Shown here: positions 1-7,707 of the stretch, one piece after another | How positions within the stretch are numbered: position 1 is the first letter of the stretch | How the letters are laid out: each line of letters opens with the position of its first letter | NCBI GenBank assembly: GCA_039808025.1 | Contig: JBDHSK010000007.1 | Location: 115,328-179,327, forward strand | Length of the DNA: 64,000 nt | Direction: 5' to 3' | DNA from: Sandaracinobacteroides sp039808025 | GTDB lineage: Bacteria > Pseudomonadota > Alphaproteobacteria > Sphingomonadales > Sphingomonadaceae | Program-made: the position numbers and the translations under genes | Notes under the pieces: model-generated | The model's database searches: none | Told to the model about the DNA's origin: nothing | Seen by the model: only the letters and a program-made list of their open reading frames with translations

Positions 1-863
1 GCGTTTTCGGTCAGCCGGGCGCCTGCCACCAGCAGCAGATCAGCGCGTTTCACTGCCTGCACCAGCGCCGGGTTGGCCCCAAGCCCCAGTTCCCCGGCAT
101 ACTGGGGGTGGCGATTGTCGAACCGGTCTTTGCGGCGCCAGCTGGTAACAACGGGCAGGCCCAGATGCTCGGCCACCTGCCGGGCAAGGGTGAAATCAGC
201 GGCACTCCAGCATGGCCCGCCCAGCATCAGCACCGGCCGCTCAGCCTGTTGCAGCAGCTGTTGCAGTTCGGAAAGGGCCGACGACGCCGGGGCAGGCGGC
301 GTAATGGTGGCGGGTGGCGTGGCAGGCCCCGCACTGGCGGCCATCAGCCGGTCATCGGGAAGTTCGATCACCACTGGCCCGGGCCGGCCGGAAAGGGCGC
401 AGCTGATTGCCGCTGCGATCTGTTCGCCAACACGATCGCTTTCATTCAGGCGCACCACCCGCTTGGCGATCTTGCCGAACATCTGGCCATAATCCACCTC
501 CTGAAAGGCTTCGCGGCCGGTCATGTCTTCACCCACCTGGCCAACGAACAGCAGCATGGGGGTAGAATCCTGCTGGGCGGTGTGCAGGCCGATGGCGGCA
601 TGCGAAGCGCCGGGGCCGCGTGTCACCATCACCACGCCGGGCGCCTGGCCCAGCTTGGCGGCGGCATCGGCCATGTTGGCGGCGGCAGCTTCGTGCCGGC
701 AGGTTACCAGCCGGATCCGGTCTCGGGCATCATACAGGGCGTCGAGAAGGGGCAGATAGGATTCGCCGGGAACTGCAAACACATGGCTGATATTGGCGGC
801 GGCCAACGCTTCGACGATACGGACGGCGACGGTGGCGGCGGGTTTGACAGGCTCTTCGTGCAT
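1..863 (-). CDS. Thiamine-diphosphate-dependent enzyme, acetolactate synthase-like (partial)
   Basis: The gene reads leftward and leaves the window, so only the N-terminal 287 codons are seen. The protein begins MHEEPVKPAATVAVRIVEAL and continues with FAVPGESYLPLLDAL, which carries the conserved Glu (PGES) that activates the thiamine cofactor in the acetolactate synthase / benzoylformate decarboxylase superfamily. RHEAAAANMADA and VTRGPGASHA are also typical of the N-terminal Pyr domain, and the start of the central domain follows (RPVLMLGGP). No upstream in-frame ATG was found, so ATG at 863 was chosen. The ribosome-binding site is weak. Which 2-oxo acid or aldehyde is used cannot be told without the C-terminal PP domain. 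It reads away from tRNA-Ser and is ordinary host backbone. Confidence 0.88.
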   Translation of the reverse strand, partial: MHEEPVKPAATVAVRIVEALAAANISHVFAVPGESYLPLLDALYDARDRIRLVTCRHEAAAANMADAAAKLGQAPGVVMVTRGPGASHAAIGLHTAQQDSTPMLLFVGQVGEDMTGREAFQEVDYGQMFGKIAKRVVRLNESDRVGEQIAAAISCALSGRPGPVVIELPDDRLMAASAGPATPPATITPPAPASSALSELQQLLQQAERPVLMLGGPCWSAADFTLARQVAEHLGLPVVTSWRRKDRFDNRHPQYAGELGLGANPALVQAVKRADLLLVAGARLTEN

Positions 864-942
864 GGTTTCATGGGAAGCCGGGGCGGGCTGGATGTCAACA
901 CCCTTGCCCGAGCGGTTGGTGGCTGCTAGTGCCCGCCCCTTC

Positions 943-1033
943 GGATGGGTGGCCGAGTGGTCGAAGGCGCACGCCTGGAAAGTGTGTATAGGTCAAAAGC
1001 CTATCGTGGGTTCGAATCCCACCCCATCCGCCA
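943..1033 (+). tRNA. tRNA-Ser (anticodon GGA)
   Basis: The acceptor stem GGATGGG (943-949) pairs perfectly with CCCATCC (1023-1029), followed by discriminator G and an encoded CCA. The anticodon stem CACGC/GTGTG encloses loop CTGGAAA, giving anticodon GGA (Ser, UCC codons). There is a long variable arm, as in type II tRNAs, and the T arm contains GGTTCGAATCC. The 3' end abuts the remnant of a recombinase gene, so it served as the insertion point of an integrative element. Confidence 0.95.
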
Positions 1034-1630
1034 CTTCAGTCCCTGAGTGGGCACTGAGTTTACGCCACTTCCCGCCACAAGCGTCTGTAGCAGCCGGGAC
1101 TTCGATCCCATGATGCGGACTTCGCCCTCGGCGACCTCGACGCGCTGGGCAAGCGCGCGCAGGTGGTCGCGGCGGTAGCCGCCGCTTTCCAGCCGGATAC
1201 GGTTGCGGGCTGTCGCGGCAAACTTGCACAGCATCTGCGACGTGACCGCCTTCTGCCCGGAGTTTTGAAGCATGGCCTGCGCGCGCTCGGCGTCCGCTTT
1301 GGCCAGATCGCGGATGGCCTTGAGGCCATCGATGCGATCTTTCAACGCGGGATCGTCCAGATCGGCCACGCCCGCCTCGATAGCGTCATACAGCCGCTTG
1401 AGGCGCAACTCCGATTCGGCTGAGCGCTTGTTCAACTCGGCGATATGCTCGCGTCGGCGCTCTGCGTGTACTTCCCTCCGATCGAGCGCGGCGGCAAGGA
1501 CGGTTTCCAGCCGCTCGGGCTGGAGAAGCTGGCCTTCAAGGTGGTCGGCGACCACATCGTTCAGCTTCTCCATCGGCACGGCAATGCCCGCGCAGGCGGT
1601 CATGCCCGTGCCCGCCGCTGACAAGGAGGC
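1001..1630 (-). pseudogene. Site-specific recombinase, C-terminal remnant
   Basis: About 208 codons read toward the tRNA. The segment resembles the end of a resolvase-type (large serine) recombinase: a zinc-ribbon tail (GMTACAGIAVPMEKL), then a long charged coiled coil (ERRREHIAELNKRSAESE and following), then a final VRIMGSKSRLLQTL. The catalytic N-terminal domain is absent, and an IS5-family element begins about 50 bases upstream. The frame does not stop at its natural end: it reads GLKWRMGWDSNPR, where the last residues are encoded by the antisense of the tRNA-Ser T arm. The 3' end of the gene is therefore formed by the attachment site. The assignment rests on recognition of the C-terminal domain only. 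Confidence 0.7.
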
Positions 1631-1679
1631 GGCGGCCGGGCTAGGATGAGAGCCGCCCCATACTCGTATCTCAGGCTTA

Positions 1680-2577
1680 GAGTCTGATTCAAAATTATCC
1701 GACGTGATTTCATAGCCTTGCGATGCGGCGTGTGAAGAGCTGTATCGATGCGATGAACAGCCAGGCAGTTGCGGAGGCGATGGTGTGCTCGAAGTCCTTG
1801 GCGAGGCGCCGGTTTCGATTGAGCCAGGCGAGGGTTCGTTCGACGACCCAGCGGCGGGGCAGCACCTCGAAGCCGTTGGCGGCGTCAGATCGTCTGATGA
1901 TTTCGATGGTCCATTTGCCCAAGCGGCGCAGGGCGTCCCTGAGCTTGTCGCCCGCATAGCCGCCATCGGCGAAGACATGGCGCAGCCATGGGAAGCGATG
2001 GATGATTTCGGCCAGCACCAGCGGTGCGCCGTCGCGGTCCTGGATGCCGGCGGAATGGATCACGGCATGGACGAGATTGCCATCGGTATCGGTGAGGATG
2101 TGGCGCTTGCGCCCCTTGATCTTCTTGCCCGCGTCATAGCCGCGAGGGCCGCCGCTTTCCGTCGTTTTGACGCTCTGGCTGTCGATGACACCGGCACTGG
2201 GCGATGCCTCGCGGCCCGTCGCTTCGCGCCCGATCAGCAACAGCGTATGATTGATGGAGAGCCACAAGCGGTTGTCGCGCCAAAGGTAGAACCAGCGCCG
2301 CACAGTCGAGACAGGCGGAAAGCATGGCGGGAGCATCTGCCACGGAAGGCCACCGCGCAGCAGATAGAGGATCGCCTCGACAATCCGCCTGAGCGGCCAC
2401 TTGCGCGGAGGCCCGACATGGGAGGGCGGCGGCAGGAACGGCTCCAGCACCGCCCATTCGCCATCGGTCAAATCGCTTGGCAAAGCCAAGTCCGCACGGG
2501 CATACTGAGCCCGAGTGGTATCGGTCCACATCGTTGATCTCCGGTAATTTTTCGCAAAACCCCTGAATCAACGACTT
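1680..2577 (-). mobile_element. IS5-family insertion sequence
   Basis: The element is about 0.9 kb with one transposase gene. Its probable ends are imperfect inverted repeats: GAGTCTGATTCA at 1680-1691 and TGAATCAACGACTT at 2564-2577 (the complement carries GTCGTTGATTCA). The exact ends and the target duplication are not certain. The two flanks belong to different broken genes (recombinase on the left, DNA methylase on the right), which fits an IS-mediated deletion rather than a simple insertion. Confidence 0.75.
1710..2531 (-). CDS. IS5-family transposase
   Basis: A 273-residue DDE transposase of full family length. The N-terminal part (LTDGEWAVLEPFLPPP) is the DUF4096-type domain of IS5 transposases. 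The catalytic region shows the first Asp in GVIDSQSVKTTE, the second in FADGGYAG and the Glu in RRWVVERTLAWLNRNRRLAK. The reading frame is intact from ATG 2531 to the stop, so the element may still be active. It cut off the recombinase gene to its left. Confidence 0.93.
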   Translation of the reverse strand: MWTDTTRAQYARADLALPSDLTDGEWAVLEPFLPPPSHVGPPRKWPLRRIVEAILYLLRGGLPWQMLPPCFPPVSTVRRWFYLWRDNRLWLSINHTLLLIGREATGREASPSAGVIDSQSVKTTESGGPRGYDAGKKIKGRKRHILTDTDGNLVHAVIHSAGIQDRDGAPLVLAEIIHRFPWLRHVFADGGYAGDKLRDALRRLGKWTIEIIRRSDAANGFEVLPRRWVVERTLAWLNRNRRLAKDFEHTIASATAWLFIASIQLFTRRIARL

Positions 2578-2665
2578 GGGCAGCCGTCAAGCTAACCAGC
2601 TGATACCACTCAACTTAATTACGGATCGGGCTCTGAGCGCCCCCGCAACCACACCGGTATCCGCA

Positions 2666-3121
2666 ATGAGTCTCATCAAGTCAAAAAAGCGCGTTGCTGA
2701 CCACGGGGAGGTGTTCACGCCGCCTTGGCTGGTCGAAAAAATGCTTGATCTCGTGAAGGGCGAGACCGAGCGGATCGACGCGCGTTTTCTGTAGCCTGCC
2801 TGCGGTAGCGGTAATTTCCTCGTGCCGATCCTGCAACGCAAGCTGGCGGCCGTTGAGGCGAAATTCGGCAAATCCGCCTTCGAGAAACGGCACTATGCGC
2901 TGCTGGCGCTGATGTGCTGTTATGGCATTGAATTGCTGGCAGACAACATCGCCGAGTGCCGCGCGAACATGCTGGAAGTGTTTGCCGAATACCTCAATCT
3001 GACGGACGATGCGGATGAGACGTATCGCGCCGCGTCCTTTGTGCTGTCCCTCAATCTCGATCACGGCGACGCCATGACCATGCGCGACACGAACGGCGCG
3101 CCGATCAGCTCCGGCATCTGA
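2666..3121 (+). pseudogene. Class I SAM-dependent DNA methyltransferase, broken
   Basis: The frame starts MSLIKSKKRVADHGEVFTPP, the usual opening of adenine-specific DNA methylases associated with restriction. It runs to IDARFL, then meets TAG at 2792-2794, and continues in the same frame as PACGSGNFLVPILQRKL, the SAM-binding motif I. The family has Glu at the stop position, so a single G-to-T change (GAG to TAG) would explain it. The frame then fades at about 3085, where a conjugation-gene remnant begins in another frame. The NPPY catalytic motif is missing. The gene is inactive both by nonsense mutation and by truncation. Confidence 0.8.
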
Positions 3122-3342
3122 TCGAACTCGGCGGCCTCGTCGTCAAGACGGGCATCGTGGACCTGACCGGCGATGACCGCGCCATGATCTACGGCGCGAT
3201 GATCTGGATGGCCGAAAAGTTCAACAGCGAAGACGGCGAACATGCGCGGGAACTGTGGGCCGGAAAGGGGAAAGAGGCGTTCGCAGCCGAACAGGAAACA
3301 ACAACGCCGACGACATCGCACCCGCATCAGGATCGGGCGTGA
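3085..3342 (+). pseudogene. TraD-like conjugation protein, C-terminal remnant
   Basis: Beginning at about 3085 in a frame different from the methylase, the translation reads RRADQLRHLIELGGLVVKTG, then DLTGDDRAMIYGAM, then ELWAGKGKEAF, and ends at 3342. This looks like the short TraD proteins of sphingomonad and rhizobial plasmids or ICEs (relaxosome-associated, about 100 residues). The first part is lost at the junction with the methylase. It is a trace of a mobile, conjugative origin for the island. The family name is from memory of the conserved LIELGGLV motif, so moderately sure. Confidence 0.55.
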
Positions 3343-3449
3343 CCGATGGCGGGCGGCGCGGAGACCCAACATATCGGAGCGCTGCCCGCCATCGCGCGGC
3401 AACGCCGCGCAAACAATGCAGGGGTGATTTCACCTGATTGACGTAGCAG

Positions 3450-5180
3450 CTATGACCACTCTTGAAGGAAAGGCGGGTCTTTAGAATCTGGTTCGGGATT
3501 TGGCCTGCTGACGGAAAGGCGCGTAGGCACGGGCAGCGCCGCACCAAAAATGATAGCTTCCCCTCTCCCAAGCCCGGCAAGCTGCCGCGATACATTCACC
3601 CCCGCTGTTTCTGCCGCGGACGCGACCGCCCGCTGATCGGCTTCGTTGTTGAGGCGAAACACGGCCCATGTTCCGCATTGCGAAAGCACGGTCGGGGAAA
3701 CCTCAGACGGGCGCTGGGTGCTGATTAGCAGGGACAGGCCAAATTTTCGGCCCTCTTTAGCCAGGCGCTCATAAGCAAGCGCCTGCTGTCCGCCGTCCGA
3801 TTCGCCAGGTAGCTGGCGCAAATAGTGGTGTGCTTCCTCCAATGCGAGCATGGTCGGATGGGTATGACCGGGGCCGCGCTTGAATATCTCGGCGGCGAAC
3901 ATCTCAAGGAGCGACCCCAAGACAAACGGCATTAAGTCTTGGGTCAGGCGGCTAAGGTCAACTACGTGAACTGACCAATCATTCTGACCAAACACCGGCG
4001 GGCCAAAAACATCCCTAACGAGCGCGGCGCATTCGTCCTGCATACTCAAGGGATTTGCTAGCCCAGCACCGCCTGCGATTTCGACAATAGACGTAAATTG
4101 CGGGTCCTCGATCAAACCGCGTATGCGGTTAATCATTGACTGGATATGACCGTATTGAAAGGTGTCGCGGGTCCAGCCTTGGTTGTTTGGCCTAAGGACA
4201 TACCATTCGGTAGCGAGGCACGACAGTGCGCGCATATGCGGCCACACATTCGCCGGGGGAGCTGTTCCTGCCCTTAGCGCAGCCATCGCCTGATTGGCGT
4301 GTGCGGCATTGCCTGTGTGGCAGTCATCGAAAAGGACGTTGCCCTGACCGCCTACCAGCTTCGCGCCATGCACATCGGCTTCCACAAAACGAAGATGCTC
4401 GATCGCAAAACGCAATGCCGGCATTTGCGCTCTCTCGCTCGGTATCAGCAACCGGGACAAGCCGTGCCGACCAAGGGCATAGTATGGAATCCGAAGGCCA
4501 CCATTTGGGCCACCTAGCTGCGTGACTTTCACGCGCTGTCCAAGATGGGCGAAGGCGGGTGTATATTCGCCGTTCACGTCGAATACGACGATCCGCGACT
4601 TGGGCAGGCGCACAAGTTGTTGCAGCACCGCCGCAACAAAGTGGGTTTTGCCCTGACCTGTCGAACCTAAGATCGCCATGTGGCGACCCAGCACTTGGTC
4701 GATGTTGGCGCAAACCTCAACGGCGCGATTACGGGAATCGGCACCCAGCCTGATCTGCTCGGCAGCGATGCCGTTCGCGCCGATTGTCGCCACGGTTTCG
4801 ATGTCGGAAAGCGGATAGACGCTGGCCCCGAGAACGGGCAACCGCCATTCCTGCGGCGAAAAGGTTAGCCTACCCTCGCGCTTGGCGAGAAAGCCGACAA
4901 CCCGGCCGCGAAGCTGACGCAACGGCTCTTGCGGGATATTCGATGATCGGCCACGTCCTGCATGGACTTCGCGCGGCTCGGCGAACGCAACGGTCATGAT
5001 CCGAAGGATGATGGTTTCTGCACCGGCGTCGATCCCGACCAGATCGCCCGGCTGCTCTACTGTCGATAAGCCATCTCGGTGCCCAGCAACATGCCCACGG
5101 GAATCCTCAAGCAAATTTACCAGAAGCTGCGGCCCGTCGATTTCGACCACATAGCCTATGGGGCGACGGGAACTTATCAA
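3450..5180 (-). CDS. herA: HerA-like DNA translocase ATPase (DUF87)
   Basis: A 576-residue hexameric-type FtsK/HerA ATPase, the last gene of a leftward operon. An N-terminal HAS-barrel-like domain (about 1-130) precedes the ATPase core. Walker A is GSTGQGKTHF (about 169-178), Walker B LALEEAHHYL (about 443-452), and sensor/arginine motifs appear in STQRPSEVSPTVLSQCG. The start is TTG at 5180, overlapping the stop of the SIR2 gene by 4 bases, so the two are translationally coupled. SIR2 and HerA pairs are a known antiphage unit in which HerA and the NAD-consuming SIR2 protein form one complex. Here the pair sits at the end of a methylase-helicase operon, which is not the usual two-gene layout. 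Confidence 0.92.
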   Translation of the reverse strand: MISSRRPIGYVVEIDGPQLLVNLLEDSRGHVAGHRDGLSTVEQPGDLVGIDAGAETIILRIMTVAFAEPREVHAGRGRSSNIPQEPLRQLRGRVVGFLAKREGRLTFSPQEWRLPVLGASVYPLSDIETVATIGANGIAAEQIRLGADSRNRAVEVCANIDQVLGRHMAILGSTGQGKTHFVAAVLQQLVRLPKSRIVVFDVNGEYTPAFAHLGQRVKVTQLGGPNGGLRIPYYALGRHGLSRLLIPSERAQMPALRFAIEHLRFVEADVHGAKLVGGQGNVLFDDCHTGNAAHANQAMAALRAGTAPPANVWPHMRALSCLATEWYVLRPNNQGWTRDTFQYGHIQSMINRIRGLIEDPQFTSIVEIAGGAGLANPLSMQDECAALVRDVFGPPVFGQNDWSVHVVDLSRLTQDLMPFVLGSLLEMFAAEIFKRGPGHTHPTMLALEEAHHYLRQLPGESDGGQQALAYERLAKEGRKFGLSLLISTQRPSEVSPTVLSQCGTWAVFRLNNEADQRAVASAAETAGVNVSRQLAGLGRGEAIIFGAALPVPTRLSVSRPNPEPDSKDPPFLQEWS

Positions 5181-6505
5181 AGCATATCCTCAATATCGTC
5201 GCCGGGTGCGGGCGCTGCCTCGGGAGCGGCCGCCACCGCTTCCTCCTCGACCGCCGCAGCGGGCTTCTTCGTCACTTGGATATTCGTTGCCTGTTTGAGT
5301 AGGGCTTCAAGCTGGCGCGCACGTTCCGACACCTCGTCCAGCATGGCGGGTTCAGGCAAGTCGTTCGCCAATGCGTCGAAAAAGCCACCCGGCCCAAAAC
5401 CCCGCACCGTTACCTGGGGAAGTTGAGCCAAAAGCAGGCGCTTAAGCTGTTCGTTGGGCTTGATCGCATCGCCCGTCGCGGCAAGCGAATCATAGACGCC
5501 CAAACGGTCGATCTCGGGAAGGTAGATGATGAGTTGCAGCGTCGGGTTCTGTAGCGCCGAAACGAGAAGGCGATTGATATGATCGTCCGTGAAGCCATAG
5601 CCGTTGACGATGAGGCAGGCGTTCGGACGCGAGAGAAACTCGGTGAAACGGCGAATGACCTCGCCATACACGAATGCGGTGGTCTGAACGAACTTCGATG
5701 CGCCGGGAAAAATCATGAAGCCTGGCCAGTCATCGGATTCATCAGACGCGATGAACTGATCCACTAACGGCTTCACACTGGCACTGGGCAACTCGCACAC
5801 GCTGCCCGACTTGCTCGCCGTCCATGAAATCGAGCCGTGTAGCTTCCCAAGATAGAGATTATATGTGCCGAAACGCGCTTCACCACGCGCCTGCACGTTA
5901 CGAAGGCCAAGATCAAAGCTGCTCGGACGAAAGGTGCGGTCATGCGTTCCTGAGAACCCGTTGACACAATGAAGGCCAAGCGCCTCCGCCGACCATTCCA
6001 GCGCAAGATCGTAGTTGGTCGTGAACGCCCACGGCGCGGCCTGTCCCGGCTGACGATTCCCGGCAAGGCGCGACACAAGCCTTATGTGGCTCGATAGCTT
6101 GGGATGCAAAATCGCCTGATCCGGCTCCGACCATAGCTTTTCGTCAAGAATGGCCGCTCGCAGAACAGCCTTCCGCAAAGCGTGCCGCGCTGCTTTGAGG
6201 CCGGTAAGATCAACGCCAACCCGTTCACCATCAAGACAAGCGATTTCCAGCTTGTCGAGCAACAATTCGACATTGCCCTGTTCGCCATCCGCTAGAAACT
6301 TACTGTCTCGAAGGAATTGAACCTGATCGGGATATTCATTCTCTAGGAGCGCCCAGACATCGGTCATCACCATGCCGCCGACGCCTTTAGACGCACCAGC
6401 ACCAAGCAAAACGCCGACATTTTCCAGCCGGATCGCGAGGGCTAGGTGAGCCAAGAACTCCTCGGACGTTAGCTGTCGGCTTCCCCGAATGGCGAAAAAT
6501 GTCAT
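5177..6505 (-). CDS. SIR2-domain protein (predicted NADase effector)
   Basis: 442 residues. The Rossmann NAD-binding motifs of SIR2 proteins are visible: GVLLGAGAS (about 31-39), FTTNYD (about 160-165), GKLHGS (about 219-224) and NGYGFTDDHINR (about 297-308). Defence SIR2 proteins usually hydrolyse NAD when triggered, killing or arresting the infected cell; that activity is inferred here. The tail (about 395-442) is Ala/Pro/Glu-rich and probably flexible. The start is ATG 6505, overlapping the stop of the upstream gene (ATGA), and its stop overlaps the herA start. A longer frame upstream is only read-through in the previous gene. Confidence 0.9.
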   Translation of the reverse strand: MTFFAIRGSRQLTSEEFLAHLALAIRLENVGVLLGAGASKGVGGMVMTDVWALLENEYPDQVQFLRDSKFLADGEQGNVELLLDKLEIACLDGERVGVDLTGLKAARHALRKAVLRAAILDEKLWSEPDQAILHPKLSSHIRLVSRLAGNRQPGQAAPWAFTTNYDLALEWSAEALGLHCVNGFSGTHDRTFRPSSFDLGLRNVQARGEARFGTYNLYLGKLHGSISWTASKSGSVCELPSASVKPLVDQFIASDESDDWPGFMIFPGASKFVQTTAFVYGEVIRRFTEFLSRPNACLIVNGYGFTDDHINRLLVSALQNPTLQLIIYLPEIDRLGVYDSLAATGDAIKPNEQLKRLLLAQLPQVTVRGFGPGGFFDALANDLPEPAMLDEVSERARQLEALLKQATNIQVTKKPAAAVEEEAVAAAPEAAPAPGDDIEDML

Positions 6506-7707
6506 GCCAAGTCCCCGGTTCGCACCAGCTGCGCCGCTGCCGGGTCGTAGATATAATCCGTGATCGTGCCGTCCTTGATCCGCTCCACGGCGTCGTCCAC
6601 GACGAACACCGGCACAAGGAACCATTCGCGCGGAATGACAGGATTACCGAAGCGGTCCTTGATTTCGATGTCGAGCCGCGCGGGATCGAATATGCGGTGA
6701 ATCAGGTTTTCGAGCTTCACGCGGTTGATGTTGTAGAGCGTGTAGGTGACGACCACCTCGACCTCGGCCATGAGGAAGGTTGGATCGAGCCTAGCATTGG
6801 CGATGCGCCGCGCCACGTCACCGCCGGTCACGCCAATCTTGTGCAGCACGTCGCGGTTGGCCGAGACAAGCGGATGATCGGACTTGCTGCGAAGGACGTA
6901 GATGGTCCCGCTTGCAATATCCTCGTCGTCGCTTTCGCCGGCGAACAGCGGGCCGGCGCTCGGCTCGGTGATGCGCCTTCCGGCCTCGTCCTTGTAGAGC
7001 GCCCGTTGTAGCGAGCGGCGTAGGAGGTTGCTTTCCGTCCCGTTGGAATAGACCACGCGCAAGCGGGCGTCGGTTTCCCCGTTCGGCGCGCGGAAGGTTT
7101 CGCCGACCTCGGCGACATAGGCGACCTGACCACCAAGGATGAAAAACTGCCCATCCGTGATGTCGGCTTTCAGGAAACCGGCATCCTTCACAAACTGCCG
7201 GGTAGTGCGAACACCTGAATCAAGGTCGATCCGCACCTGCTCGAACAGGGGCTTGAACCTCTCAAAGTCGGGACATGGTTCCCGATTGGCTATTTCCTCG
7301 GCCGCGCGTTTCTCAGCGGTGGAGCGGACATGGCGAAGGTCGGTAATGCCGGGATCGCCAGTGGCCCCGGCGAGTTCGGCCATGAGGGTGTCGGCGTCCA
7401 TTTCCTCGGGCATCGCGGGTGCGGCAATATCCGCGCCGATCAATAGTCCCTGACGATCAAGCGGTGCGAGTAGAGAGCGGCACTCCTCCAAGGCGCGAAG
7501 CCGGTCGAGCCGCACGGCATACAGCCGCTCAAAGATGTCGAGTCCTTCGCCGTGGCGGGGGTTGTGGCCGTGCTGGTCGACAAATCGCTGGATTTCCTCG
7601 AACCCGGCGATAATGCGTTCCTCGCGGGGGCTGCGCCCGATTTTCTTCTCGGGCTGGGCGAAGTCCGCCAGTTCGTCGCGGAGGTCGTCAAGGTCAAGGT
7701 CACTCAT
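6502..7707 (-). CDS. GIY-YIG/T5orf172-like nuclease-domain protein
   Basis: 401 residues. The C-terminal third contains GTIYVLRSKSD (about 265), HKIGVTGGDVARRIANAR (about 285) and a later conserved EWFLVP. This layout (IYVL, then KIG-T, R-, and E/W near the end) is that of the T5orf172/Mug113 branch of the GIY-YIG nuclease fold. The N-terminal two thirds are mostly helical and not recognised (ELADFAQPEKKIGRSPREER near the start). The start is ATG 7707, overlapping the helicase stop by 8 bases. A longer in-frame reading to 7836 lies inside the helicase gene and was rejected. Position between the helicase and SIR2 suggests it is the nuclease arm of a restriction-like system, but the N-terminal part gives no function. 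Confidence 0.75.
   Translation of the reverse strand: MSDLDLDDLRDELADFAQPEKKIGRSPREERIIAGFEEIQRFVDQHGHNPRHGEGLDIFERLYAVRLDRLRALEECRSLLAPLDRQGLLIGADIAAPAMPEEMDADTLMAELAGATGDPGITDLRHVRSTAEKRAAEEIANREPCPDFERFKPLFEQVRIDLDSGVRTTRQFVKDAGFLKADITDGQFFILGGQVAYVAEVGETFRAPNGETDARLRVVYSNGTESNLLRRSLQRALYKDEAGRRITEPSAGPLFAGESDDEDIASGTIYVLRSKSDHPLVSANRDVLHKIGVTGGDVARRIANARLDPTFLMAEVEVVVTYTLYNINRVKLENLIHRIFDPARLDIEIKDRFGNPVIPREWFLVPVFVVDDAVERIKDGTITDYIYDPAAAQLVRTGDLA

Noticed and set aside
108..929. Long open frame on the plus strand (273 codons)
   Set aside because: It is antisense to the thiamine-diphosphate enzyme gene, which has clear motifs; the forward translation has no family resemblance.
993..1229. 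78-codon minus-strand frame at the tRNA edge
   Set aside because: A different frame over the recombinase remnant; its end GFEPT is the antisense of the tRNA T arm, a common false protein.
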